NCBI RefSeq assembly: GCF_044901685.1 | Contig: NZ_JBJDPS010000002.1 | Coordinates: 62,001 to 126,000, forward strand | DNA length: 64,000 nt | Reading direction: 5' to 3' | Origin: Micromonospora_G sp044901685 | GTDB taxonomy: Bacteria > Actinomycetota > Actinomycetes > Mycobacteriales > Micromonosporaceae | Part shown: one piece after another, positions 43,059 to 51,232 of the stretch | Numbering within the stretch: position 1 is the first letter of the stretch | How the letters are laid out: every line of letters begins with the position of its first letter | Translations under genes and position numbers: made by a program | The notes under the pieces: model-generated | Seen by the model: the letters and a program-made list of their open reading frames with translations, nothing else | Databases searched by the model: none | Told to the model about the DNA's origin: nothing

Positions 43059-43100
43059 CAGTGGCACCATGTCACCACCGGATGTGACGTGGTGTCACTG
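43059..43100. promoter_or_regulatory. dyad operator, copy B
   Basis: On the plus strand CAGTGGCACCATGTCAC, spacer CACCGGAT, then GTGACGTGGTGTCACTG. The two arms are complementary at 15 of 17 positions, the best dyad of the three copies. It sits between the intact ABC ATPase gene (minus strand) and the kinase remnant (plus strand). Confidence 0.72.
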
Positions 43101-43129
43101 GTTGTCGTCTCTGGCCGCCGGATACTGGT

Positions 43130-43204
43130 GTGGTGACCGGGAGATCGCCGTGCTTCACCGAGTCGACGCAGGAAAGGCCGCACCGGTTCAACCTCGCCTC
43201 GCCG
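43130..43204 (+). pseudogene. 5' remnant of a second DesK-like histidine kinase gene
   Basis: The first 23 codons give MVTGRSPCFTESTQERPHRF then NLA, matching the start of the intact kinase (MVTARSPRYTESTQGRLRRL then NLA) at 16 of 23 residues. Homology then stops. The remnant diverges from the ATPase gene across operator copy B, as the intact kinase does from the ATPase remnant across copy A. Confidence 0.72.
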
Positions 43205-43431
43205 AGACAGTCTGATATTCACGTCTTTCGAACGTCCGTCGTCCGCGACCGGTCCGAATCGACAACGATGGCTCCCCATGACCCGACCAGTTGCCGAGAC
43301 GGTCACCCCGTACCTGTTGGGCGAACCGACCCGGTGGTGCTCCGGTCGCTGGGCTGAGACCTGGCGGGCGACGGTACTTGACCGTGTCCCGGCCACATGG
43401 TTTCCACTGGAACGATCGGGACGGAGGGAAA

Positions 43432-44898
43432 ATGCGAAAAATATTGTCTGGTGTTCTCGTCATCGCCGTCTCCGGGGTCACATTCGGCTCGCTAGGCGGG
43501 GTGTCGGAGGCGGGAACGTCAAGCGCGCTGCGGTGGGAGGCGTGTCCGGCGGACGTCGCCTCGCCCGACCTGGAGTGCACGACGGTCCGGGTCCCGCTGG
43601 ACTACCGGAGGCCGGCGGGGCGGCAGATCGACATCGCCGTCTCCCGCCTGCCGAGCAAGGACCCGTCGCAGCGCCGTGGCGTGCTGCTGACCAATCCCGG
43701 CGGCCCCGGCGGCGGGGGCCTGAGTTACCCGGGCCTTCTCGTGAACCCCGTGTTCCCCGAGCCGCTGCACCAGAGCGTCCGCGATCGGTACGACGTGATC
43801 GGGTTCGATCCCCGCGGTGTGGGCCACAGCGCGCCGGTGACCTGTGACTACACGCCGGAGCAGATCGCACGGCTCAACCTGCCGTACCCGGGCAACCCGG
43901 CCGACGTGCTGACGGACGCCCGGATCGCGAGGACGATCGCCCGGCAGTGCGCGGCGTCGGAGACGGCCGGGATGCTGCCGTACATCACCACCGCGAACAC
44001 CGCCCGGGACATGGACCGGATCCGGGAGGCGCTGGGCGAGCCGGCGATCTCCTACCTCGGCGCCTCGTACGGCACCTACCTCGGCGCCGTCTACACGACG
44101 TTGTTCCCGAAGCGCAGCGATCGGATCGTGCTCGACAGCAACCTGGGCCCGGGCGGTTACGACCACACGGCCTTCCAGCGGCTGGCCCTCGGTATGGAGC
44201 AACGGTTCCCGGACTTCGCGAAGTTCGCCGCGGCCAACCCGCAGTACGGGCTGGGCGTCACTCCGGAGCAGGTGCGTGCGAAGTACTTCGAACTCGCCGC
44301 GCGGCTGGAGCAGACGCCGGTGCAGAACATCGACGGCTCGCTGTTCCGTGGGACCACGTTCGACCTGCTCTACACCGACGTGGGCTTCACCACGCTGGCC
44401 ACGATCTGGCAGGCGCTCGACACCGGCCGGCCGGTGCCGCCCGCGCCGCCGCCCGGCAACCCGGACAACTCGTTGTCCAGCCGTCTCCACGTGCTCTGCG
44501 GTGACTCGAACTGGCCTCGGTCGGTCCGGGGCTACCAGCGTGACGTCGCGCTCTACCGGATGAAGTACCCGTTGATCGGTGCGGCTGCGGCAAAAATCGG
44601 GCCGTGCGCCTTCTGGCCGGCGCCGATCGAGCGCCCGGTCCGGATCGGTGACCGGGGGCCGTCGAACGTTCTCATGGTCCAGAACCTGCGCGACCCCGGA
44701 ACCCCGCTGACCGGCGCCTGGGAGCTTCGGAAGGCGTTCGGTGACCGGGCGCGGATGGTCACGGCCGACCAGGGCGGCCACGGCGCCTACGGGCTCTTCG
44801 CCCGGAACACCTGCGCGAACGACACGGTGACAGCCTTCCTGACCACCGGGCAGCGCCCGCACCGCGACGTCGCCTGCGCGGCCGAGCCGGGGAAGTGA
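43432..44898 (+). CDS. secreted alpha/beta hydrolase, tripeptidyl aminopeptidase (TAP-like) family
   Basis: This 488-residue exported enzyme has a signal peptide (ILSGVLVIAVSGVTFGSLGG) and the proteolytic alpha/beta hydrolase fold of Streptomyces SlpD/E and tripeptidyl aminopeptidase relatives. Oxyanion block LLTNPGGPGGGG, nucleophile Ser in LGASYGTYLG near residue 208, acid Asp in QNLRDPGTP and His in DQGGHGAYG are all visible. The C-terminal Cys pattern (RNTCANDTV to DVACA) matches the TAP-like domain. ATG 43432 follows GGACGGAGGGAAA. It is 330 bp from operator copy B. A decayed paralogue lies at 37391. Confidence 0.9.
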   Translation: MRKILSGVLVIAVSGVTFGSLGGVSEAGTSSALRWEACPADVASPDLECTTVRVPLDYRRPAGRQIDIAVSRLPSKDPSQRRGVLLTNPGGPGGGGLSYPGLLVNPVFPEPLHQSVRDRYDVIGFDPRGVGHSAPVTCDYTPEQIARLNLPYPGNPADVLTDARIARTIARQCAASETAGMLPYITTANTARDMDRIREALGEPAISYLGASYGTYLGAVYTTLFPKRSDRIVLDSNLGPGGYDHTAFQRLALGMEQRFPDFAKFAAANPQYGLGVTPEQVRAKYFELAARLEQTPVQNIDGSLFRGTTFDLLYTDVGFTTLATIWQALDTGRPVPPAPPPGNPDNSLSSRLHVLCGDSNWPRSVRGYQRDVALYRMKYPLIGAAAAKIGPCAFWPAPIERPVRIGDRGPSNVLMVQNLRDPGTPLTGAWELRKAFGDRARMVTADQGGHGAYGLFARNTCANDTVTAFLTTGQRPHRDVACAAEPGK

Positions 44899-45087
44899 TT
44901 CGTCTCAGCGGATCGGGGTGAGGCGTGGTTCAGCGGTCGAGGGGGGCCATGTTCGATTCGTCGTGACGATCGCCGGAGGCGGGCGTCAGGTCGTTCAGGC
45001 GGGCGATGTGCCGGGGTGGCCGCGGAAGGGCCTCGCACGTCGTCACCTTCCCAGTACACAACACCAACCCAGGAAAGAGAGGCCAAC

Positions 45088-45480
45088 ATGTCTGAGTCTG
45101 AAGTGCGCGAGGTCTTCGAGCGCTACATCGACGCACTCAACGCCCATGACTTCGACCGCATGACCGAGTTCGTTCACGACGAGCTCGTCGAGAACGGCAA
45201 GCCGGTCACGCGGGACGACATCATCGCGGAGCTGAAGGCGCACGGCGATGCGGTGCCGGACTTCACCTGGCGGGTCCAGGACATCGCCATCGACGGTGAC
45301 CGCGTGGCAGCCCGTCTGTTCAACAAGGGCACGCACACGAAGGAGTGGCTCGGCGTGGCCCCCACCGGCGCCACCTTGGAGTTTGCCGAGTACTCCTTCC
45401 ACAAGGTCCGCGACGGGCGCTTCTACGAGATGAACTACCTGATCGACGCCCAGGCAGTGCAGCGACAGCTCGGGAGCTGA
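45088..45480 (+). CDS. SnoaL-like (NTF2 fold) protein
   Basis: This 130-residue protein has the NTF2-like alpha+beta barrel of the SnoaL/ester cyclase family: VFERYIDALNAHDFDRMTEF at the N-terminus, FTWRVQDIAIDGDRVAARLF in the sheet and FYEMNYLIDAQAVQRQLG at the end. Members include polyketide cyclases and many small enzymes or binders of unknown substrate. The ATG at 45088 has AGGAAAGAGAGG before it. It could work with the SDR downstream or the hydrolase upstream, but no complete biosynthetic pathway is seen. A strong hairpin follows the stop. Confidence 0.85.
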   Translation: MSESEVREVFERYIDALNAHDFDRMTEFVHDELVENGKPVTRDDIIAELKAHGDAVPDFTWRVQDIAIDGDRVAARLFNKGTHTKEWLGVAPTGATLEFAEYSFHKVRDGRFYEMNYLIDAQAVQRQLGS

Positions 45481-45489
45481 CAACGCCGT

Positions 45490-45540
45490 TCGCGTTCGAC
45501 TTCCCGAGCCGCGACTGCCGGCTAGGGAAGTCGAACGCGA
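45490..45540. terminator. hairpin after the SnoaL-like gene
   Basis: A perfect 16-bp stem (TCGCGTTCGACTTCCC and complement) encloses a 19-base loop. It starts 9 bp after the stop codon. The next 300 bp (45541-45857) hold no gene that I can support. Confidence 0.7.
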
Positions 45541-45857
45541 GGCACAGCCAAGACCACATCACCGTCACCCGGAGATCGTGCTGGTTGCGGACAGCCCGAT
45601 GGCCCGGCAGGCGGCCTCGGCCCGCTCGCCCCGCCTCTGCCTGACCTGCTCCCGGACGGCGGGACTCCGCCTCAGTCCACCCCGAAATCCCCTGGACCTC
45701 GACCATGATCGCCCCGATCCAGGCAACGCGGGAAAGGTAACTGCGAAGCCGAAGCGGTTGCCCGAGTCGTCAGCACAACCATCGTCAAAAACGTCATCGT
45801 CGTGGCGGCGGCACCCTCCCCACAGTGACCGATAAATTCTTGAGGACAAGGATTCAC

Positions 45858-46763
45858 ATGGGCACCTACGCAGTGACGGGTTCGGCATCGGGGATGGGCT
45901 CCGCGGTGACCGAGCGGCTGAGCACCGCCGGACACTCGGTGATCGACGTGGATCTGCGCGACGCTCAAATCAACGTCGACCTTGCGACACCGGAAGGCCG
46001 TTCGGCAGCGGCCGCCGCAATACTCGAGCGGTCAGGTGGTGCACTCCACGGTGCTGTTTTCGCCGCCGGTATCGGGCCCCTGCCCGGTCCCGACCGTGCA
46101 TTTAGGATCATGCAGACAAACTACCTAGGTACGGTCGAACTGCTGACCGCCCTGCGGCCGGCACTCGCTGCGGGCGGTGACTCCAGAGCCGTGGTATTCG
46201 GAAGCAACTCGCCCACCGTCATGCCCCATGTGCCCCGGGCGGTGGTCCGGGCCATTCGTGCGGGCAAGATCGAACGAGCGGTGCGGAGGGTGCGGGTATT
46301 CGGGCGGGCCGCCCCCAACTTCGCTTATGCGGCGTCGAAGCTTGCGGTGACCGACTGGGCGCGGCGGGCGGCGGTGACTCCGGCATGGGCCGGCGCTGGG
46401 ATCAGGCTCAACGTGATCGCTCCAGGACCGGTGAAGACTCCGCTGCTCGACGAAGAGCTGGTAGACCCACGGGCGGCCAAGGCGTTCCGGTCATTTCCCA
46501 ACCCGATCGGGGAACTCGGCGAGCCCGGCCACCTCGCCGACTGGGTGATGATGATGCTTTCGCCATCGGCGGCGTTCATGAGTGGCAGCGTCGTCGTCGT
46601 CGACGGCGGCGCCGAAGCGTGGTTCCGCGCCGGGGAGTGGCCCCGGCCAGTCGCTCTTCGGCAGCTGTCCCGCTATCTGTGGCGCTGGCGGGCCTATGCC
46701 CGGACTGCGTCCCCCGATCACGCTGGACCGTCGGGCAGGTCCCTTTCCGAGTCCCATCGGTGA
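45858..46763 (+). CDS. short-chain dehydrogenase/reductase (SDR)
   Basis: This 301-residue NAD(P)-dependent oxidoreductase has the glycine-rich loop TGSASGMGSAV at residues 6-16, Asp at the end of beta-2 (IDVDLRD, favouring NAD), NNAG-equivalent FAAGIG, catalytic Ser in FGSNSPT and Y-x-x-x-K as YAASK. The segment AIRAGKIERAVRR between Ser and Tyr is longer than usual. It resembles SDRs of the 3-alpha-hydroxysteroid dehydrogenase type. ATG 45858 has AGGACAAGG before it. Its 3' end overlaps the convergent membrane-protein gene by 46 bp. The substrate is unknown. Confidence 0.87.
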   Translation: MGTYAVTGSASGMGSAVTERLSTAGHSVIDVDLRDAQINVDLATPEGRSAAAAAILERSGGALHGAVFAAGIGPLPGPDRAFRIMQTNYLGTVELLTALRPALAAGGDSRAVVFGSNSPTVMPHVPRAVVRAIRAGKIERAVRRVRVFGRAAPNFAYAASKLAVTDWARRAAVTPAWAGAGIRLNVIAPGPVKTPLLDEELVDPRAAKAFRSFPNPIGELGEPGHLADWVMMMLSPSAAFMSGSVVVVDGGAEAWFRAGEWPRPVALRQLSRYLWRWRAYARTASPDHAGPSGRSLSESHR

Positions 46764-47848
46764 CCCGCCTGAACCTGCGTGAAGTGCTGTCGAGGCCGAA
46801 CGACCGTTTCTGCTCTGTGCCGCGTGTACGTCGGCGGTGAGCTCCGGGACGGCTTTGCCGGCGGGGTGAGGAACGGTTCGTCGGCGATCCGGGCAAGTAC
46901 GGCACCGAGCACCACACCGGTGACCAGCCCGCACAGGCTGTAGAGCGCGTCGGTGTCGGCTGCGTTCACCGGCGGGTTGCCGGCGAGCGCCGTCATCGCC
47001 CTGCCGACGGGCAGCACGAAGGCGGTCAGGACCAGCGTGAACACCGTCAGTACCGGGTAACCGACGAGCGCCCCGAGACCGACGAGCGCGTGCCGGGCCG
47101 GACTGGGACGGCCTCCGGGCCAGTCCCAGCTCATCAGCGCGACCCCGGCGACGAGCAACCCGCACACCAGCACTCCGACCAGTGACCGTTCGCCCGGTTG
47201 GATCAGACGCAGGGCAACGGCTGCCGCGCCGCCGAGGCAGACCAGCACCACGAGCGCCCACCGGCGCCGGGCGAGCGGTGGAGGTGCCGCCGCTGCGGCG
47301 CACCCGACGGCCACGGCGAGCAGCAGCGCGGCCACCACCAGCGTCGACGGGGTGAGCGTCGCCTCGGTGTCGGTGGGTGATTCGATACCGGCGGTGACCG
47401 GCAGAAGCGTCGCACCGATCGCGGCGGCGGCGATCAGCGGGCGTCGACCATCGTCGCCCACACCGCCTGGCTCGTCACGCCGGAGCGCCCAGGCAAAGGC
47501 GAGCACAACCCCGCCCCCGACCAGTCCGAGCAGTACGGCCGTCGGAAGGCCGGCGACACCGACGCGGTCGAGCGCCACGTCGGCGACGAGCCAGCCGGCG
47601 CCGATGGCGATGGCGATGGCCAGTCGGGACCGTACCCGGTCGCCGCGGGCGATCAGGACCAGTCCGAGTACGACCACGATCAGCGCGACGAACCTCAGGT
47701 CACGCGACCAGTAGGTGTTGTTCTCGGCCCACTCGACGGGCGGGGCCGGCTCGGTCGACGGTTGCAGGACCGCCAGCGCGTACGCCCAGAAAGCCGCCGC
47801 GCTCGCGGAGACCACCGTGCCTGTCACACTCGCCCAGCCCCGTCGCAT
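46718..47848 (-). CDS. multi-pass membrane protein of unknown function
   Basis: This 376-residue protein has about nine hydrophobic helices between residues 10 and 335 and a hydrophilic C-terminal tail of 40 residues. The first helix pair is separated by an extracellular loop with PAPPVEWAENNTYW. No transporter or enzyme motif is visible, and I do not recognise the family. It converges on the SDR gene with a 46-bp overlap, so the last 15 codons of each are antisense to the other. The GTG-rich region upstream is shared with the DUF72 gene. Confidence 0.6.
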   Translation of the reverse strand: MRRGWASVTGTVVSASAAAFWAYALAVLQPSTEPAPPVEWAENNTYWSRDLRFVALIVVVLGLVLIARGDRVRSRLAIAIAIGAGWLVADVALDRVGVAGLPTAVLLGLVGGGVVLAFAWALRRDEPGGVGDDGRRPLIAAAAIGATLLPVTAGIESPTDTEATLTPSTLVVAALLLAVAVGCAAAAAPPPLARRRWALVVLVCLGGAAAVALRLIQPGERSLVGVLVCGLLVAGVALMSWDWPGGRPSPARHALVGLGALVGYPVLTVFTLVLTAFVLPVGRAMTALAGNPPVNAADTDALYSLCGLVTGVVLGAVLARIADEPFLTPPAKPSRSSPPTYTRHRAETVVRPRQHFTQVQAGHRWDSERDLPDGPA

Positions 47849-47911
47849 CAGCCGACCCTAACGTCTACCTTTGACCGCGTGCTGCCCTTGGCGCTCGTGA
47901 ACGTCGAGCGG

Positions 47912-48763
47912 TCAGAAGAGGGTCAGGGGTTCGGCCGGGATCGGCTCGGGCAGCGTTTCGAGTTCGGGGACGCGTGCCCGTACCTCGTCGTGGAAGCGGC
48001 GGGCGAGCATGGGCGCGTCGGCGTTGTCCGGCGTGTGCACGAAGACGGTCGGTGAGCGGCCCTCGCGCAGCCAGCCGGCGGTCACCCCGACCCAGTGTTG
48101 CCAACCCTCGACCGTCCGCGCCTGGTCGTCGCGGCCGAGATAGCGCACGATCGGCCGGTCGGTCAGCGCGCGCGACCGGAGTGGCATGCGCGGCTTCTTG
48201 GTCCAGGCGTCCCGTTCCGCGTCGCTGGTCGGCGGGGTGCGGAAGAACGCGGTGGTGTCGAAGGGTATCCATTCGGCGGACACCGGGGTGAGCGCCGCTT
48301 CGAGCAGTTCGGCCGCGTGGGGGTCGTCGAAGAACGCGGGATGGCGGACCTCCACGGCGTACCGGTGGGAGGTCGGGAGTTGGCGCAGGAAGCGGGCGAG
48401 GGTGGGGACGTCGGTGGGTCCGAACGATCCCGGCAGCTGGATCCAGAGGGCATGGGTACGCGGACCGAGCGGCTCGATCGCGTCCAGGAAGACGCGCAGC
48501 GGCTCGTCGACATCGGTCAGGCGGCGTTCGTGCGTGACAACCTTCGGCAGCTTGATCACGAAGCGGAAGTCGGGATCGGTCTGCCGCGCCCACGAGGCGA
48601 CGGTCTCCCGGGTCGGCGTCGCGTAGAACGTGGTGTTCCCCTCGACGGCGTCGCACCAGCTCGCGTAGTGCCGCAGGCGCTCCTGGGACGGCAGCGGGTG
48701 CGGCAGGAAGCGCCCCTGCCAGGACTTGAGGCTCCACATCGCGCAGCCCACGTGAAGTCGCAC
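47912..48763 (-). CDS. DUF72 domain-containing protein
   Basis: This 283-residue protein matches DUF72 (YecE-like), a TIM-barrel family of unknown activity found in bacteria and archaea. Family blocks are LHVGCAMWSLKSWQGRFLP at the start, VEGNTTFYATPTRETVASWA, FRFVIKLPKVVTHERRL, WIQLPGSFGP, YAVEVRHPAFF and FVHTPDNADAPMLAR. I chose the GTG at 48763, which gives the standard N-terminus and has a GGAAGGGA site; the frame is open further upstream. It is a single gene, divergent from the alpha-galactosidase gene. Confidence 0.88.
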   Translation of the reverse strand: MRLHVGCAMWSLKSWQGRFLPHPLPSQERLRHYASWCDAVEGNTTFYATPTRETVASWARQTDPDFRFVIKLPKVVTHERRLTDVDEPLRVFLDAIEPLGPRTHALWIQLPGSFGPTDVPTLARFLRQLPTSHRYAVEVRHPAFFDDPHAAELLEAALTPVSAEWIPFDTTAFFRTPPTSDAERDAWTKKPRMPLRSRALTDRPIVRYLGRDDQARTVEGWQHWVGVTAGWLREGRSPTVFVHTPDNADAPMLARRFHDEVRARVPELETLPEPIPAEPLTLF

Positions 48764-48920
48764 GTGCCCGATCCCTTCCGTGGACAATCGCCATCCGTAC
48801 GGCCCCGGCCACGTCCCGTCACCGGGTCGCCGACCGCACGTCCGAGTACGGTACGCCGCCACCGCAGCAGGAGCGGCGGCGTGGACCGGTGCGGGGAGCG
48901 GGTTGTTCGATCTCTCTAGC

Positions 48921-48946
48921 TCATAATTTATGAAATATTATTGACA
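48921..48946 (+). promoter_or_regulatory. AT-rich dyad and -35-like element upstream of the GH27 gene
   Basis: TCATAATTTATGA is a perfect 6-bp inverted repeat with a single central base, followed by AATATTA and TTGACA. The base composition is strikingly AT-rich for this genome. TTGACA may be a -35 box, but I see no convincing -10 at 17 bp. The dyad could bind a sugar-responsive repressor. The remainder of the 304-bp gap has no gene. Confidence 0.4.
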
Positions 48947-49067
48947 CGTGCTCGTAACGGATTGCAGGATCTTGGAAACGACCCAGGAGTGCGGGCATGA
49001 CGTGCAGCCGTTGGCCGACCTGCCACAGCCCCTCCTGGTGTCCGCCCTTCCAGCAAAGGAATCCAAT

Positions 49068-51155
49068 GTGAAACGACACGTGTTCACCGCTCTGACCGCC
49101 CTCGTGGCCGGTCTGCTGGTCGTACCCTCGCCCGCCCACGCGGGTGCGGCAGCGGACACCTCGACCGGGACCGGGCCCGCACCCCGACCGGTGCTCAGCC
49201 CCACGCCGTACCAGGGCTGGAACACCTACTTCGGCCTCGGCGGCGACTTCTCCGAGGAGTCCGTACGCGGGGTCGCCGACGCGATCGTCTCCCGTGGCCT
49301 GGCCAAGGCCGGCTACGACATCGTCTGGCTGGACGGCGGCTGGCAGGACCCGGAGCCGCGTACGGCGGCCGGTGACCTCCAGGCCGACCGGACCCGGTTC
49401 CCGAACGGGCTGGCGCCACTGGTGGACTACATCCACGCCAAGGGCCTGAAGGCCGGCATCTACACCGACGCCGGCCCGTACATCCCCGGCAAGTGTGGGC
49501 TCGGCAGCGGCGGCGGCTACTACCAGCGCGACGCCGACCAGTTCGCCACCTGGAAGTTCGACGCGGTGAAGGTCGACTTCCTCTGCGGCATCGCCGCGAA
49601 CCTGGACCCGAAGACCGTCTACACCGAGTTCGCGCACGCGCTGCGGAACAACGCCAGCAAGCGGCCGATCATTTTCAACCTGTGCAACCCGGTGACCTCG
49701 CCGGACTGGGGCAACTACCCGGAGGAGCAGCAGTCGACGTACTCCTGGAGCTACGCCCCGGCGATCGCGCAGTCCTGGCGGACCTACACCGACGTCGGTT
49801 TTGTCGGTGACATCAAGTTCAAGGACGTGCTGCGCAACTACGACGCGAACGCGCGCCACCCCGAGGCCGCCGGTCCGGGCCACTTCAACGACCCGGACTA
49901 CCTGGCACCCGGGCTCGGGATGACCGACGACGAGTTCCGTACCCAGATGACGCTCTGGTCGGTGGCCGCCGCGCCACTGGTGATCGGCAGCGACATCCGC
50001 AAACTCAGCCAGACCTCGGTCGACATTCTCAGCGACCCCGAGGTGCTGGCGATCAACCAGGACCGCGCGGGCGTGCAGGCGGTCCGGGTCGGCCCGGCCG
50101 GCACCACCGAGACCTGGGTGAAGCGGCTGGCCGACGGTGACCGGGCCGTCGTACTGCTCAACCGGGGCGAGAGCTCGAAGACCCTGACCACGAAGGTGTC
50201 GTCGGTCGGCCTGTCCGGGGCGCGCTTCACCGTACGGAACGCCTGGACCAACCAGGTCACCGAGAGCGCCGGCACCATCAGCGCAGCCGTTCCGGCCCAC
50301 GGGGCGGCACTGTTCCGGGTCGGCCCGGCGCGTGGCCTGCCGGGTGTGCCGCACGTGACCGCCGGTCTGCCGCAGGTCACCAAGGTCGGCGACACCGCGA
50401 CCCCGGACGGTACGGCACCCGTGCTCGGCGGTGGCGACACCGCGCGGGTCGAGGTCGGCGTACGCAACGACGGCCTGCTGCCGGTTTTCACGCCGCAGGT
50501 CGCCCTCGCGGCGCCGGCCGGCTGGACGGTGCGTCCACTCGGCGGGGCACCGAAGGTGCTGCTTCCCGGCGCCGCCACCACCCTGGCCTTCACCCTCGCC
50601 CTGCCGACCACCGCCGCCCCCGGCGCCGTCACGCTGACCGCGACCACGTCGTACGACGTGATCGGGCACGGGCGGCTGCGGCAGACGACCGCCGCTTCGG
50701 TGGTGGTCGCCCCGGCTCCACCAACCGGCGCGGTCGTGCTGTCGCACCACGACTGGATCAGCGCCACCAGCGGCTGGATGAGCCCGACGGTCGACCTCAG
50801 CGTCGGCGGCTGGTCACCGATCAGCATGATCGGCCAGGTCTACCCGACCGGTCTCGGCGTCGCGTCACCCTCCACCGTCCGCTACTACCTGGGCGACCGG
50901 TGCACCCGGCTGACCGCGACCGTCGGCCTCGACGACGCGGTCCGCAACGTCGGACCCGAGGGCGCGACCTCGACCTTCCAGGTGGTCGGCGACGGCCGGG
51001 TCCTGTTCGACAGCGGCGTGCTGACCCGCGACGACATCCGTCAGGTGGACGTCGACCTGGCCGGTGTCCGGGTGCTCGACCTGCTGGTCGGTGACGGCGG
51101 CGACGGCGGTTACAACGACCGGGCTAACTGGGCCGGTCTGAACGCCACCTGCTGA
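49068..51155 (+). CDS. secreted GH27 alpha-galactosidase with NPCBM domain
   Basis: This 695-residue exported glycoside hydrolase removes alpha-linked galactose from oligosaccharides or galactomannan. After a signal peptide (FTALTALVAGLLVVPSPAHA), the GH27 barrel runs from YQGWNTYFGLGGDF to about residue 370. The nucleophile Asp is in AVKVDFLCG and the acid/base Asp in GHFNDPDYL. A beta domain follows, then a NEW3-like domain (VEVGVRNDGLLPVFTPQVAL) and a C-terminal NPCBM carbohydrate-binding module (HHDWISATSGWMSPTVDLSV onward). GTG 49068 has an AAAGGA site. It is alone, without transporter or regulator nearby, and is followed by a strong hairpin. Confidence 0.93.
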   Translation: MKRHVFTALTALVAGLLVVPSPAHAGAAADTSTGTGPAPRPVLSPTPYQGWNTYFGLGGDFSEESVRGVADAIVSRGLAKAGYDIVWLDGGWQDPEPRTAAGDLQADRTRFPNGLAPLVDYIHAKGLKAGIYTDAGPYIPGKCGLGSGGGYYQRDADQFATWKFDAVKVDFLCGIAANLDPKTVYTEFAHALRNNASKRPIIFNLCNPVTSPDWGNYPEEQQSTYSWSYAPAIAQSWRTYTDVGFVGDIKFKDVLRNYDANARHPEAAGPGHFNDPDYLAPGLGMTDDEFRTQMTLWSVAAAPLVIGSDIRKLSQTSVDILSDPEVLAINQDRAGVQAVRVGPAGTTETWVKRLADGDRAVVLLNRGESSKTLTTKVSSVGLSGARFTVRNAWTNQVTESAGTISAAVPAHGAALFRVGPARGLPGVPHVTAGLPQVTKVGDTATPDGTAPVLGGGDTARVEVGVRNDGLLPVFTPQVALAAPAGWTVRPLGGAPKVLLPGAATTLAFTLALPTTAAPGAVTLTATTSYDVIGHGRLRQTTAASVVVAPAPPTGAVVLSHHDWISATSGWMSPTVDLSVGGWSPISMIGQVYPTGLGVASPSTVRYYLGDRCTRLTATVGLDDAVRNVGPEGATSTFQVVGDGRVLFDSGVLTRDDIRQVDVDLAGVRVLDLLVGDGGDGGYNDRANWAGLNATC

Positions 51156-51180
51156 CGACGGTCGTCGCCACCCCGATCGA

Positions 51181-51214
51181 GGCTCTGGCCCCGGCTCAGC
51201 CCGGGGCCAGAGCC
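51181..51214. terminator. bidirectional hairpin between GH27 and nucleosidase-like genes
   Basis: A perfect 14-bp stem (GGCTCTGGCCCCGG and complement) with a 6-base loop is followed by CTTTCC. It lies in the 77-bp gap between the two convergent genes and likely ends both transcripts. Confidence 0.82.
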
Positions 51215-51232
51215 CTTTCCGTCCGCTGGTCC

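Noticed and set aside
36855..46763. Complete integrative element or prophage
   Set aside because: No integrase, excisionase, relaxase or phage structural gene is visible; remnants are explained by duplication and decay.
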